DNA of 64,000 nucleotides from assembly GCF_000698575.1 (NCBI RefSeq), contig NZ_JFHD01000005.1:215530-279529 (forward strand). Direction: 5' to 3'. Below the pieces are notes generated by a model that was given only the letters and a program-made list of their open reading frames with translations, was not told the origin of the DNA and did no database searches. The stretch is from Caballeronia zhejiangensis (lineage in GTDB: Bacteria; Pseudomonadota; Gammaproteobacteria; Burkholderiales; Burkholderiaceae). Below, in pieces: positions 25,561 through 36,196 of this stretch; position 1 is the stretch's first letter; every line of letters starts with the position of its first letter. Both the position numbers and the translations under genes were made by a program.

Positions 25561-26865
25561 ATGGCCTCACCCTCGCTTTCCGCCGCAAAGCCCGGCGACG
25601 GATCCCAAAGCGCTTCCCGCGTGATTTTCGCGAGCTTCATCGGCACCGCGATCGAGTTCTACGACTTCTATGTCTACGCGACCGCCGCCGCGCTCGTCAT
25701 CGGACCGGTGTTCTTTCCGCACGACTCGCCCGCCGCGCAGGCGCTCTCGGCGTTCGTCACCTTCGGCATCGCGTTCTTCGCGCGGCCTATCGGCTCGTTC
25801 ATCTTCGGACACTTCGGCGATCGCATCGGCCGCAAATCGACGCTCGTCGCCTCGCTGCTCGTGATGGGCCTCTCGACGACGCTCATCGGCTTCGTGCCCG
25901 GCTACGATTCGATCGGCAGCGCGGCCCCGATCCTCCTGTGCATCCTGCGGTTCGGCCAAGGCATTGGGCTGGGCGGCGAATGGGGCGGCGCGGCGCTGCT
26001 CGCGACCGAATACGCACCGAAGGGCAAACGCGGTCTCTTCGGCATGTTTCCGCAGCTCGGGCCGTCGATCGGCTTTCTCGCGTCGAACGGTCTGTTCTTC
26101 GGTCTCGCGCTCTCGCTCTCCGATGAGCAATTCCGCAGCTGGGGCTGGCGCGTGCCGTTCATCGTGAGCGCGGTGCTGGTCGCGCTCGGCCTGTATGTGC
26201 GCCTGAAGATCGCGGAAACGCCGGCGTTCCGCGCGGCCGTCGAGCGCGAAGAACGCGTCAAGGTGCCGGTCGCGACGCTGCTCGGCCGCCATCTCGTGCC
26301 GACGCTGCTCGGCGCGTTCGCGATGGTCGTCTGCTACACGCTCTTCTATATCTCGACGGTGTTTTCGCTGTCGTACGGCGTGGCCAAACTGCATTTCGCG
26401 CGCGAGACCTTCCTCGGCCTTCTGTGCCTCGCCGTGGTGTTCATGGCGCTCGCCACGCCGATCTCCGCGATCGCGAGCGACCGTTTCGGACGCAAGCCGG
26501 TGCTGATCGTCGGCTGTCTGCTGGCGATCCTCTCCGGCTTCGCGATGGCTCCGCTCCTCGGCAGCGGCGACACGATCCAGGTCGCGCTCTTCCTGACGAT
26601 CGAGCTCTTCCTGATGGGCGTCACGTTCGCACCGATGGGCGCGCTCCTGCCCGAGCTCTTCCCGACCAACGTGCGTTACACGGGCGCGGGCGTCGCGTAC
26701 AACCTCGGCGGGATTCTGGGCGCATCGGTGGCGCCGTACATCGCGCAATTGCTCGCCAATCGCGGCGGGCTCGCGTGGGTCGGCGGATATGTGTCGGCGG
26801 CTGCGGCGGTGAGTTTGATCGCCGTGCTGTGTATGCGCGAGACGCGCCACATCACGCTGGAGTAA
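25561..26865 (+). CDS. MHS-family MFS transporter (metabolite:H+ symporter)
   Basis: A 434-residue transporter with about 12 membrane segments and the MHS-family hallmarks: SFIGTAIEFYDFYVYATAAA at the start, FGHFGDRIGRKSTL in loop 2-3, GIGLGGEWGGAALLATEYAP, and RGLFGMFPQLGPSIGFLASN. Relatives import osmolytes, dicarboxylates, citrate or shikimate with protons; the substrate here is not readable. The start follows GGAGA. The gene stands between its own promoter and the convergent OpgC-like gene 21 bp away. Confidence 0.9.
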   Translation: MASPSLSAAKPGDGSQSASRVIFASFIGTAIEFYDFYVYATAAALVIGPVFFPHDSPAAQALSAFVTFGIAFFARPIGSFIFGHFGDRIGRKSTLVASLLVMGLSTTLIGFVPGYDSIGSAAPILLCILRFGQGIGLGGEWGGAALLATEYAPKGKRGLFGMFPQLGPSIGFLASNGLFFGLALSLSDEQFRSWGWRVPFIVSAVLVALGLYVRLKIAETPAFRAAVEREERVKVPVATLLGRHLVPTLLGAFAMVVCYTLFYISTVFSLSYGVAKLHFARETFLGLLCLAVVFMALATPISAIASDRFGRKPVLIVGCLLAILSGFAMAPLLGSGDTIQVALFLTIELFLMGVTFAPMGALLPELFPTNVRYTGAGVAYNLGGILGASVAPYIAQLLANRGGLAWVGGYVSAAAAVSLIAVLCMRETRHITLE

Positions 26866-26886
26866 GCACGAGAGAAACCGGCGCGC

Positions 26887-28071
26887 TCAGCGATCGCGCC
26901 GGTTCGTGGCGTGCGCCGGGACCGGCCTGCCCTCGATGACGGGCATACGCGGCGCCGGCCGCTCGACGCTCTTCGCACGCGCCGCTTTCGCCGCCTTCCG
27001 ATCCGCCCAGAAGCGCGCGAGCGCAAGCAGGCCGACGATGGCGATGCCATCGGCGATCAGCCCCAGAATCCAGTGCGACGGATACCGCCCGAGCCCGAGC
27101 ACGCCCATCGCGCGCAGCGCCGAATCGAGCACGAGCGACACGCATGTGCCCGCGATGAAGCACACGAGCCCCTGCTGGCCGATCGTGACGACGCCCGGCA
27201 GCCTGCGTGCGAGCTTGCCGACCCAGCCCGCATACACGCCGCGCGCGACGATCCACGCGATGGCGGCGAAGCTCACGATGCGCAGCGTCGCGAGATTCTG
27301 CTTCATGTATCCCGGCGGCGCCTGCGTTTCGAGGAAGAGCTTGGCGAACGCGAAGGTCAGCGCCAGCGCGATCGCCCCGGCGGTCAGCCAGCGCGCGAAT
27401 CGGCCGGCGTGGAATTCGTCGCTGATCGGCTGCACGCGCGCGAGCACGCCGGTCATGAACATCAACTGCCACGCGAACGGATTGAACGACCACGCTTCGC
27501 CGTATGTGCCCGGCAGGAAGCGCAGCAGCGGCATGGCCGCGAGCCACACAAGCAGGCTGCCGAAAATGGCGATGACGGGTTTCTTCTGCGCGAGCGGCAC
27601 GATCGCCGGGACTGCGAGCGCGAACACCGAATACATCGGCAAAACCGCCGACAGATACGGCTGCTGACGCAACAGCACGATATCGACCGCAAGGCCGAAC
27701 GGCCGCGTGAGAAAGTTCGGCCACTCGGTGTACTGGACCATCGGCGTGTCGACTTGAAGCGCCATCAGGATCGCGCCGCCGACCAGCATCAGAAACGCCG
27801 TGAACAGATACGCGCGATAAATTTCCCAACTGCGTTTGAAAAAGCGTCGGCGGGCGGCTGAATCGCTACGGCGAGTCGCAAGCGCCGTATAAGCCGCCGC
27901 CGACGCATAACCTCCGAGAAACACGAAAACTTCGGCGGAATCGCAAAACGCATACTGGTGCAGCGTAAAGCGCGATAGCACGCTTCCCGTTATATGGTCG
28001 ACCGCGATAATGAGCAGCACGATTCCTCGAAAGAAATCGACTTCGAGAGAACGTGTCGTCGGGGAAGTCAT
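26887..28071 (-). CDS. OpgC-like membrane protein
   Basis: A 394-residue polytopic membrane protein with about ten hydrophobic segments. The opening RSLEVDFFRGIVLLIIAVDHI and FCDSAEVFVFLGGYASAAAY match OpgC/MdoC-type acyltransferase-fold proteins, which transfer succinyl groups to osmoregulated periplasmic glucans; PYLSAVLPMYSVFALAVPA also fits. The C-terminal 40 residues are basic and cytosolic. The MTSPTTRS start was chosen; an in-frame ATG 102 bp upstream would add a 34-residue basic extension. No opgG/opgH neighbours are present. Confidence 0.82.
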   Translation of the reverse strand: MTSPTTRSLEVDFFRGIVLLIIAVDHITGSVLSRFTLHQYAFCDSAEVFVFLGGYASAAAYTALATRRSDSAARRRFFKRSWEIYRAYLFTAFLMLVGGAILMALQVDTPMVQYTEWPNFLTRPFGLAVDIVLLRQQPYLSAVLPMYSVFALAVPAIVPLAQKKPVIAIFGSLLVWLAAMPLLRFLPGTYGEAWSFNPFAWQLMFMTGVLARVQPISDEFHAGRFARWLTAGAIALALTFAFAKLFLETQAPPGYMKQNLATLRIVSFAAIAWIVARGVYAGWVGKLARRLPGVVTIGQQGLVCFIAGTCVSLVLDSALRAMGVLGLGRYPSHWILGLIADGIAIVGLLALARFWADRKAAKAARAKSVERPAPRMPVIEGRPVPAHATNRRDR

Positions 28072-28331
28072 CTGGCGAATGCTCCACGGACCTGCGGTTT
28101 CGGCGCGCCGCCGGACGGGCTGGCGCGCATACGCGGTTTGTACCTGCTCCGAAAGGAAAATTCCCTTAATCAACGAGTATTTAAATTAACACTCGGTGCC
28201 AGTCGGCAAGCTGGCGGCAAAATGACTTTTTTGTCCGCTTTCCAGTAAATATGCCGCTGCCTATACTCGAAAGAAGTTCGACAAAAACGATGCGCGGAAA
28301 ACTTGTGCCGCGAACCAGAAGGAGGCCGGGC

Positions 28332-28511
28332 ATGCGTATTCATGTTGAGAGCGCTCATCTCGTCGCGATGATCGCCATCGCGCTTTCGACCGCGTTGCTG
28401 CTCGCGATCAAGTTCCGACCGGCGACATGGCGAGGCGTGCTCGTCGAAGCCGTCATCGCGAATGTCGGCGCGATCCTGGCCGTGCTCGCCTTCGAAGTGC
28501 TGACCGCCTGA
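28332..28511 (+). CDS. Small membrane protein (59 aa)
   Basis: A 59-residue protein with an AAGGAGG ribosome-binding site. It has two probable membrane segments: VAMIAIALSTALLLAI and VLVEAVIANVGAILAVLAFEVL. Between them lies KFRPATWRG. It is divergent from the OpgC-like gene and may share its regulatory region. No family is recognised. Confidence 0.55.
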   Translation: MRIHVESAHLVAMIAIALSTALLLAIKFRPATWRGVLVEAVIANVGAILAVLAFEVLTA

Positions 28512-28652
28512 GCCGCGCGCGCCGGCATCAGACGCCGGACCTACAGAAAAATTTCAAATCGGTTGAACTTTCCCCCGCGCGGGCACTCTTAGCAGGTAAT
28601 GCCGTTCGTCGGATCGCTCGTCGAACCTAACGCACGGCTCTCATCTCCTCTC

Positions 28653-28681
28653 CGCTCCTGCTTATGGCGGGAGCGTTTCTT
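28653..28681 (+). terminator. Probable terminator, plus strand
   Basis: Stem CGCTCCTGC/GCGGGAGCG (one G-T pair), loop TTATG, then TTTCTT. It could end the small membrane gene transcript 140 bp upstream, or an unseen short RNA. Confidence 0.5.
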
Positions 28682-28792
28682 GGGCGCCCGGCGAAAGCCT
28701 CGCGCCTGTTCTTTTTTCTGGCCCCGGAAAACGCTGATCGACCGCGCATCGGCGGCGTCGAAATGACACGCGCAAACGATAACGCGCCAAGC

Positions 28793-28826
28793 AAAAGAGC
28801 CAGAATCCCGAGATTCTGGCTCTTTC
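28793..28826 (-). terminator. Terminator of the min operon
   Basis: A near-perfect repeat AAAGAGCCAGAATC/GATTCTGGCTCTTT with a 4-nt loop, 38 bp downstream of the minE stop on the minus strand and followed there by TTTTGC. It may act on both strands. Confidence 0.85.
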
Positions 28827-28863
28827 GATAAACGCGGCGCGCAAGCACGCGCCGCACGCGGCA

Positions 28864-29118
28864 TCACGCCTGCGGAATTTCGATCTTCACTTCCAGCACT
28901 TCGAGATCGTCCTGACGTTCGAGGCTGACTCGAATATCGTCATCGGAAATCTTCACGTACTTCGAAATCACGGCAACCAGTTCCCGTTGCAACGCCGGCA
29001 GATAATCGGCGGCGGCTTTGCCACCCGCGCGCTCGTGCGCAATGATCAACTGCAAGCGTTCCTTCGCGACCGTAGCGGACTTCTTCTTCTCGCCCAGCAA
29101 AAACGAAAGAATCGACAT
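28864..29118 (-). CDS. minE: Cell division topological specificity factor MinE
   Basis: An 84-residue protein. The N-terminal [15 protein letters not shown] helix binds membrane, [17 protein letters not shown] is the MinD-contact helix, and the C-terminal half forms the topological-specificity dimer. MinE displaces MinD from the membrane and drives the oscillation that keeps the Z-ring at midcell. It is the third gene of minC-minD-minE, 9 bp after minD. Confidence 0.97.
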   Translation of the reverse strand: MSILSFLLGEKKKSATVAKERLQLIIAHERAGGKAAADYLPALQRELVAVISKYVKISDDDIRVSLERQDDLEVLEVKIEIPQA

Positions 29119-29127
29119 TGCGTCCCC

Positions 29128-29943
29128 TTACTTGGTGCCGAAGATGCGTTGCAGCAAACCGGGCTTCTGATAATCGGTGAAGCGCAGCGCCTTTTCCTCG
29201 CCGAGGAATCGCGACACCACGTCCTTGTACGATTCCGCGACATCCGTGCCATCGAGATGCACGGCCGGCAAACCCTGGTTCGATGCGTGCAGCACCGCTT
29301 CCGATTCCGGAATCACGCCGATCAGATCGATGCGCAGGATTTCCTGGATGTCGGAGAGCGACAGCATTTCGCCCTCGCTTACGCGCTTCGGGTTGTAGCG
29401 CGTGATGAGCAGATGTTCCTTGACCGGTTCCTTGCCTTCGATCGCGCGCTTGGTCTTCGACGACAGAATGCCCAGAATGCGGTCCGAATCGCGCACGGAC
29501 GACACTTCCGGATTCGTCACGATGAGCGCTTCGTCGGCGAAGTGCATTGCCATCAGCGCGCCGGATTCGATGCCCGCCGGCGAATCGCAGACGATGTACT
29601 CGAAGTCCATCTTGATCAGCTCGTTGATGACCTTCTCGACGCCTTCGAGAGTCAGCGCGTCTTTATCGCGCGTTTGCGATGCCGGCAGGATGTAGAGGTT
29701 CTCGCACTTCTTGTCCTTGATGAGCGCCTGATGCAGATTCGCTTCGCCCTGGATGACGTTGATCAGGTCGTACACGACGCGGCGTTCGCAACCCATGATG
29801 AGGTCGAGATTGCGCAGACCGACGTCGAAGTCGATCACGGCCGTCTTGTGGCCGCGCAATGCGAGCGCCGATGCGAAGCTCGCGCTGGTGGTCGTCTTGC
29901 CGACGCCGCCCTTTCCCGAGGTCACCACAATGATTTTTGCCAT
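29128..29943 (-). CDS. minD: Septum site-determining ATPase MinD
   Basis: A 271-residue ParA/MinD-type ATPase with the deviant Walker A SGKGGVGKT at residues 9-17, DFDVGLRNLDLIMG and a C-terminal amphipathic helix (PGLLQRIFG) that anchors it to the membrane when ATP-bound. It recruits MinC and is released by MinE. The length matches the family. Confidence 0.98.
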   Translation of the reverse strand: MAKIIVVTSGKGGVGKTTTSASFASALALRGHKTAVIDFDVGLRNLDLIMGCERRVVYDLINVIQGEANLHQALIKDKKCENLYILPASQTRDKDALTLEGVEKVINELIKMDFEYIVCDSPAGIESGALMAMHFADEALIVTNPEVSSVRDSDRILGILSSKTKRAIEGKEPVKEHLLITRYNPKRVSEGEMLSLSDIQEILRIDLIGVIPESEAVLHASNQGLPAVHLDGTDVAESYKDVVSRFLGEEKALRFTDYQKPGLLQRIFGTK

Positions 29944-30031
29944 ACAAGTACCTTGTGTTCGTCAATAAGTCCGCTTGCGTTGCCTGCGAGCGCGCGCCAA
30001 GGGCATCGGGCGCGCGGATCGATGCAACCCG

Positions 30032-30811
30032 TCAGGTCAGACGCAGCGGTTCGATCATCAGTTTTTCTTCGTTCAGCCAGATCTGCACCGGCTTGCTGAG
30101 CACGTCGGCCGGCAGCGGGTTCTCGGTCGTTCGATAGATGCCCGCGATGGAGATGAGTTCCGGCTCGAGACAGGTGCAGAAGATGCGCGCGTCGAGATTG
30201 CCGTGCACGCCCGCGAGCGCGCGGCCTCGCAACGGCGCATAGATATGGATATTGCCTTCGGCGATCACTTCGGCCCCGTACGACACGAGCCCGAGGACGA
30301 TGAGATCGCCCTTCGCATAGACCTGCTGCCCCGAGCGCAGCGGACGATCGATGATGGTCGCCGGCGCCGGCAGCGCGGGCGGCGGCGGCGTGTTCGCGAC
30401 CGCGGCTTCGATCACCGCGGCAGCTTCGGTGTTGGGCTTCGCTTCGTCGACGGAGGGCTTGGGCGCGCCGCGCCGGTCACGTGCTTCGAGAACAGGCAGG
30501 CCGCCCGCGTTCGCCCATTGAATCGCCCACGTCTGCTCGGGCAGCGCGACGATGCCGATCGGACGCATGCGGACGTCTCTCAGCACCTTTTCCAGATCGG
30601 CAAGCGCGACACGTTCGCCTTCGGCGAGACGGCGCACGTCGATGGCGACGACATCGCCTGCGAAAAATTCGGGAGTCGCTTCGAAGCGCCGCGTGAGTTC
30701 AGTGCGCAGGGCATCGAGGTCGGGAGTCTTGACGACGAAGAGAAGCGTGTCGACGGAGCCGCTGCGCAGTTCGAAGAAGGGCGTTTTGTTGAGCGACATA
30801 AGAACGGCCAA
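30032..30811 (-). CDS. minC: Septum site-determining protein MinC
   Basis: A 259-residue FtsZ-polymerisation inhibitor. The N-terminal domain (about 1-110) is followed by a Pro/Ala-rich linker (about 125-155). The C-terminal beta-helix contains [16 protein letters not shown] and the conserved [23 protein letters not shown] stretch that binds MinD. It is the first gene of the min operon; the 88-bp gap to minD is longer than usual for coupled genes. Confidence 0.97.
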   Translation of the reverse strand: MAVLMSLNKTPFFELRSGSVDTLLFVVKTPDLDALRTELTRRFEATPEFFAGDVVAIDVRRLAEGERVALADLEKVLRDVRMRPIGIVALPEQTWAIQWANAGGLPVLEARDRRGAPKPSVDEAKPNTEAAAVIEAAVANTPPPPALPAPATIIDRPLRSGQQVYAKGDLIVLGLVSYGAEVIAEGNIHIYAPLRGRALAGVHGNLDARIFCTCLEPELISIAGIYRTTENPLPADVLSKPVQIWLNEEKLMIEPLRLT

Positions 30812-30953
30812 AAATTTTGCGTATTTTACAGGCGTTGTCGCACACGGCCATAATTTTTAGGACCGATTTCAGCTATCGGAAACGAGAAGTGCGTGCGACG
30901 AAGGCGCACGACGAACATGCGTGAAGCGAAGACGAAGCCGAAGCGGAGGCGCC

Positions 30954-31490
30954 TCAGTCGTCCTCTTCGGGATGCATGTGGCGCACGAAGAGCGACTCGG
31001 CTTCTTGCTCGTGAGACGGCATCGCGCGACGATCGCCGGTGGGACCGAAGCCGAGGCGCTCGTAGAAGCGCACCGCGGTGCGGTTCTCCTCGGATATCCA
31101 CGCATGCACCTCTGCGACGCCTTGCTGCGCGAGCCATCGCGACGCGACGTTCACGAGCAGTTCGCCGCCACGCAGATGCCGCACGGCCGGCGCGACCCAC
31201 AGCGCGCTCACGAATGCGCGCTCGTTCGGCGCCTCTTCGATGTACGCGTGCACGAGACCGCAAGGATGGCCTTCGGTGTAGAGCAGAAACGTCGCGAGCC
31301 GGGGCGAACTCGCATGCAGCGACGCGGTGTCGTCGAACGACGACGGATCGACGAGCAGCGCATCTTCCAGCGTTTCGCCGAATGCGTATGGCGCTTCGCG
31401 CAGCGATGCCGTGCGAAGCTCGCGCAAGACCGAACCTTGTTGCGCGGCGATGCGGCTGACGGTCAGTGAGGGACTCATGCGGGCGCTCAT
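30954..31490 (-). CDS. GNAT family N-acetyltransferase
   Basis: A 178-residue acetyltransferase. The GNAT motif A region (ALWVAPAVRHLRGGELLV) binds acetyl-CoA, and ENRTAVRFYERLGFGPTG is motif B with the usual Tyr. Substrates vary widely across the family. The start at MSARMSPSL is preferred, with MSPSL 12 bp later as alternative; an earlier ATG would add 36 residues unlike the family. It is followed by a 140-bp gap before minC. Confidence 0.85.
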   Translation of the reverse strand: MSARMSPSLTVSRIAAQQGSVLRELRTASLREAPYAFGETLEDALLVDPSSFDDTASLHASSPRLATFLLYTEGHPCGLVHAYIEEAPNERAFVSALWVAPAVRHLRGGELLVNVASRWLAQQGVAEVHAWISEENRTAVRFYERLGFGPTGDRRAMPSHEQEAESLFVRHMHPEEDD

Positions 31491-31651
31491 GCGGACAATT
31501 TCTCTCTGGCTTTCAGGCGGGATACGCGTGCGGCTCTGTCGGCCGGTCCGGCGCTCGGGCCATCGGCATAGCTTCAACCGAACGGGCGAACCCGTCAATT
31601 CCTAAATCCGGGAAAGTGCTTTACAACGCACACGGCATGGCGAACGCGCGC

Positions 31652-32434
31652 TCATGGCGCTCCATAGCTGCCCGTGCCATCCGGCCACGGCGTGAGCACT
31701 TCGAAGCCGTCGTCGGTCACGGCGACCATGTGCTCCCACTGCGCGGACAACGAGCGGTCCTTCGTCGTCACGGTCCAGCCGTCGCGCGACTGCTGCGTGG
31801 CGGCGCGGCCCGCGTTGATCATCGGCTCGATCGTGAAGACGAGGCCCGGCTTCAGACGCAGGCCCGCGCCACGCTGACCGTAATGCAACACTTGCGGATC
31901 TTCGTGATACACGCGGCCGATGCCGTGTCCGCAATACTCGCGCACCACCGAGAAGCCTTCCCGATGCGCGACGCTTTGAATCGCCGCGCCGACGTCGCCG
32001 AGCGTCGCGCCGGGACGCACTTCGCGCATGCCGGCGACCATCGCTTCGTAGGTGGTTTCGGTGAGACGGCGCGCCTGCTCGCTCGGTGTGCCGGCGTAGT
32101 ACATGCGGCTCGTGTCGCCGTAGTAGCCGTCCTTGATGATCGCGACATCGATGTTGATGATGTCGCCTTCCTTCAGTTCCTTCGCCCCCGGAATGCCGTG
32201 GCATACGACGTGATTCACCGACGTGCAGATCGTTTTCGGAAAGCCCATGTAGCCGACGTTCGCGGGCACGGCCTTCAGTTCGTTGACGATGAAGCGATTG
32301 CAGATGGCGTCGAGTTCGTCGGTGGTGACGCCCGGGCGGACGTATTCGCCGATCATCGCGAGGACTTCGGCGGCCATGCGGCCGGAGATGCGCAACTTTT
32401 CGATGTCGGCGGGTGTCTTGAGGGTGATGGCCAT
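31652..32434 (-). CDS. map: Methionine aminopeptidase type I
   Basis: A 260-residue metallopeptidase that removes the initiator Met. Metal ligands are visible in NIDVAIIKDGYYGDTSRMY (two Asp), CGHGIG (His), FTIEPMI (Glu) and WEHMV (Glu). The length and lack of a zinc-finger extension match type Ia. The start at MAITLKTPAD is used because it begins the conserved region; an upstream in-frame extension is not conserved in character. It is separate from the rpsB-tsf context where map often lies. Confidence 0.97.
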   Translation of the reverse strand: MAITLKTPADIEKLRISGRMAAEVLAMIGEYVRPGVTTDELDAICNRFIVNELKAVPANVGYMGFPKTICTSVNHVVCHGIPGAKELKEGDIINIDVAIIKDGYYGDTSRMYYAGTPSEQARRLTETTYEAMVAGMREVRPGATLGDVGAAIQSVAHREGFSVVREYCGHGIGRVYHEDPQVLHYGQRGAGLRLKPGLVFTIEPMINAGRAATQQSRDGWTVTTKDRSLSAQWEHMVAVTDDGFEVLTPWPDGTGSYGAP

Positions 32435-32683
32435 TGAGCAATGCGAATGGGTTCGTGCCGCCTCGCGCGCGCCTTTTCGCCGATGTTCGACGCAGGCGGC
32501 GCGCGAGGACAATGGGCCCGATGATAGCACTCCCGCGCAGCCTCTCCGCTCGCGGAGGCGCATCGGCGCTGCATTTCGAGCCTTCAGGCGCGTTGTTTGT
32601 ACGTGCGTCGCCGTCGTCGTTCGATCTTGTGATGAGCGACCGTTTGTGTTTTAGTGGCGCGACTTCTGACCTGCCGGAGTGTT

Positions 32684-33034
32684 ATGAACCTGCATCGATC
32701 TGCTTCTCTTTGCGCCGTGCTGTCGGGCGTCGCCACCCTCGCCGCCTGCAGTTCGACGAGCGATCCCGAACTGCGTGCGTCGAAACCCGTGATTCATGTT
32801 TCGTCGGCGCGGCCTGCGTCGGATATATCGAGTTGTCTGCAACGCATGATTCCGTCCGCGCAGACGCGACGCGATCAGGGCTCGACGGAGTTGCTGGTCG
32901 GCTCGAATGCGTGGCTCGTGACGCTCACGCCTTCGGCTTATGGATCGATCGTGAAGGTGCAGCAGTCATCGAGCGACGATGGCGGCGTGCCCGAACCCGA
33001 ATTGCGCTTCGATATCGCGAGGTGCACGACCTGA
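32684..33034 (+). CDS. Small lipoprotein, unknown function
   Basis: A 116-residue lipoprotein: signal MNLHRSASLCAVLSGVATLAAC with Cys22 in the lipobox LAAC. The mature part has ISSCLQRMIPSAQTR and a C-terminal DIARCTT, so two further Cys could pair in the periplasm, and a beta-rich middle (TELLVGSNAWLVTLTPSAYGSIVKVQ). No family is recognised. A CGGAGTG site precedes the ATG. It shares a bidirectional terminator with the tRNA-Ser gene on the other strand. Confidence 0.65.
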   Translation: MNLHRSASLCAVLSGVATLAACSSTSDPELRASKPVIHVSSARPASDISSCLQRMIPSAQTRRDQGSTELLVGSNAWLVTLTPSAYGSIVKVQQSSSDDGGVPEPELRFDIARCTT

Positions 33035-33071
33035 AGACGCGCTCCGCCTCGACGAAGCGGAGCCACAAAAG

Positions 33072-33108
33072 CAAAACCCCGCAAGCCTTTCGACTTGCGG
33101 GGTTTTTG
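33072..33108. terminator. Bidirectional terminator
   Basis: A perfect 14-bp stem (33072-33085 with 33094-33107) having A-run and T-run on either side, between the lipoprotein gene (plus) and tRNA-Ser (minus), so it can serve both. Confidence 0.88.
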
Positions 33109-33113
33109 TGTCT

Positions 33114-33204
<91 letters not shown>

Positions 33205-33305
33205 GTCTACCCTTGCGGGTCTTCGTGAACTGGTCGTTGCTCAACGAAGAACGAAAGTATATCGAACCCTTTCGCGCTTTCCAAGCCCCTTTTTGAAAAT
33301 AAACA

Positions 33306-34619
<1,314 letters not shown>

Positions 34620-34719
34620 TTAAGTAATCGGAAACGCCGATTTTAGCGCACGGTCATCGCGCGCCGGGCGGGATCGGCGAAACGCGGCGAGCGCGCGCGC
34701 GAAACGGACCGCGCCGGTT

Positions 34720-36036
34720 TCAGCGCTTCTTCTCGTCGCGATGCTCGCGCCGCCACGCATCGTCGAGTTCGGCGAGACGCGAGAGCTTTTCGCCGATCTT
34801 CCCTTCGAGTCCGCGCGGCGTCGGCTTGTACCAGTACGGATCGCGCATGCCGTCGGGCAGATAAGTCTCGCCGGCCGCGTAGGCGTCGGGCTCGTCGTGC
34901 GCGTAGCGATATTCGTGGCCGTAGCCGAGTTCCTTCATCAGCTTGGTCGGCGCGTTGCGCAGATGCACCGGCACGCCGCGCGACTGATCCTTGCCGACGA
35001 AGCGCCGCGCTTCGTTGTACGCGTTGTAGCCGGCGTTCGATTTCGGCGCGACGGCGAGATAGATGAGCGCCTGCGCGAGCGCCAGTTCGCCTTCGGGCGA
35101 GCCGAGCCGCTCGTAGGTTTCGGCGGCGTCGAGCGCGATGCGCGCGCCGCGTGGATCGGCGAGGCCGATGTCCTCCCACGCCATCCGGACAATGCGCCGC
35201 GCCATGTAGCGCGGGTCCGCGCCGCCGTCGAGCATGCGGCAGAACCAGTAGAGCGCCGCGTCCGGATTGCTGCCGCGAACCGATTTGTGCAGCGCGCTGA
35301 TCTGGTCATAGAACGCGTCGCCGCCCTTGTCGAAGCGGCGCAGGTTTTCGGCGAGCGCGCTGCCGAGCAGTGCGCCGTCGACCTCCGTCTGCTTTTGCTG
35401 CGCCGCCGCGCGCGCGACGATTTCCAGATTGTTCAGGAGCTTGCGGCCGTCGCCATCGGCGGAACCGATCAGCGCGTCGCGGGCTTCGTCGGTGAACGTG
35501 AGGCCGCCGAGTTCCTTCGTTGCGCGTTCCAGCAGTTCCTTGAGTTCATCGGCGTCCAGACTCTTCAGCACGTACACCGCCGCGCGCGACAACAATGCGC
35601 TGTTCACCTCGAACGACGGATTCTCCGTCGTCGCGCCGACGAACACGAACAATCCCGATTCGACGTGCGGCAAGAACGCATCCTGCTGGCTCTTGTTGAA
35701 GCGATGCACCTCGTCGACGAACACGAGCGTCTGATGCCCGTTCGCGCGATGAATCTGCGCCGTTTCCACCGCCTCGCGAATGTCCTTGACACCGGACAGC
35801 ACCGCCGACAGCGAGATGAACTGCGCGTGAAACGCATCGGCCATGAGACGCGCGAGCGTGGTCTTGCCGACGCCGGGCGGGCCCCAGAGAATCATCGAAT
35901 GTGCCTCGCCCGATTCGAAGGCGACGCGCAGCGGTTTGCTCGGCCCGAGCAGATGCTTCTGGCCGATCACGTCGTCGATGGTGCGGGGGCGCAGGCGCTC
36001 CGCGAGCGGAACGGTGCCACGGTTTTCTTCGAACAT
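34720..36036 (-). CDS. rarA: Replication-associated recombination protein A (MgsA/RarA AAA+ ATPase)
   Basis: A 438-residue clamp-loader-like ATPase acting at stalled replication forks. Walker A is GPPGVGKTT, Walker [10 protein letters not shown], and sensor 1 ATTENPSF. The C-terminal helical tetramerisation domain is complete ([14 protein letters not shown] ... GIGEKL-type end). The [17 protein letters not shown] start is typical of the family; an upstream in-frame extension of 60 residues is not conserved. It is divergent from the NCS1 permease gene. Confidence 0.96.
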   Translation of the reverse strand: MFEENRGTVPLAERLRPRTIDDVIGQKHLLGPSKPLRVAFESGEAHSMILWGPPGVGKTTLARLMADAFHAQFISLSAVLSGVKDIREAVETAQIHRANGHQTLVFVDEVHRFNKSQQDAFLPHVESGLFVFVGATTENPSFEVNSALLSRAAVYVLKSLDADELKELLERATKELGGLTFTDEARDALIGSADGDGRKLLNNLEIVARAAAQQKQTEVDGALLGSALAENLRRFDKGGDAFYDQISALHKSVRGSNPDAALYWFCRMLDGGADPRYMARRIVRMAWEDIGLADPRGARIALDAAETYERLGSPEGELALAQALIYLAVAPKSNAGYNAYNEARRFVGKDQSRGVPVHLRNAPTKLMKELGYGHEYRYAHDEPDAYAAGETYLPDGMRDPYWYKPTPRGLEGKIGEKLSRLAELDDAWRREHRDEKKR

Positions 36037-36124
36037 GTGCTGTGCGATGCAGATTGACGCAGTTGGGTGGATCGCGGCGATAATCTCGCGCTTCGGCAAA
36101 GGCGCGGCGCGGCCGCAGAATCGG

Positions 36125-36196
36125 GTCATTATGACAGCCTGAGGGCCGCGACCAACGCGGGCCACGCCTGAACAATCCATATAAGGACGCAATCCG
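36125..36196 (+). promoter_or_regulatory. Structured leader of the NCS1 permease gene
   Basis: Immediately before the permease start lie an 11-bp palindrome GTCATTATGAC (36125-36135), a GC-rich hairpin GGCCGCG/CGCGGGCC with one bulged base (about 36144-36163), and a small TCC/GGA pairing (36176-36178 with 36185-36187) that would cover the AAGGA ribosome-binding site. Together they suggest control of translation or transcription. TPP-riboswitch hallmarks were sought because some NCS1 permeases are TPP-controlled; they are not clearly present. Confidence 0.35.

Larger units (their letters stand above)
28512..28863 (+). other. Intergenic region between small membrane gene and minE
   Basis: About 350 bp without a supported gene. 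It holds one plus-strand terminator-like hairpin (28653-28681), and the strong hairpin at 28793-28826 that ends the min operon from the other side. Confidence 0.5.

Noticed and set aside
36121..36196. A TPP riboswitch before the NCS1 permease
   Set aside because: A weak resemblance (CTGAG, CCTGAAC) exists, but the conserved CUGAGA and the GGAUAAUGCC-type loop of the class are not intact. Kept only as a structured leader.
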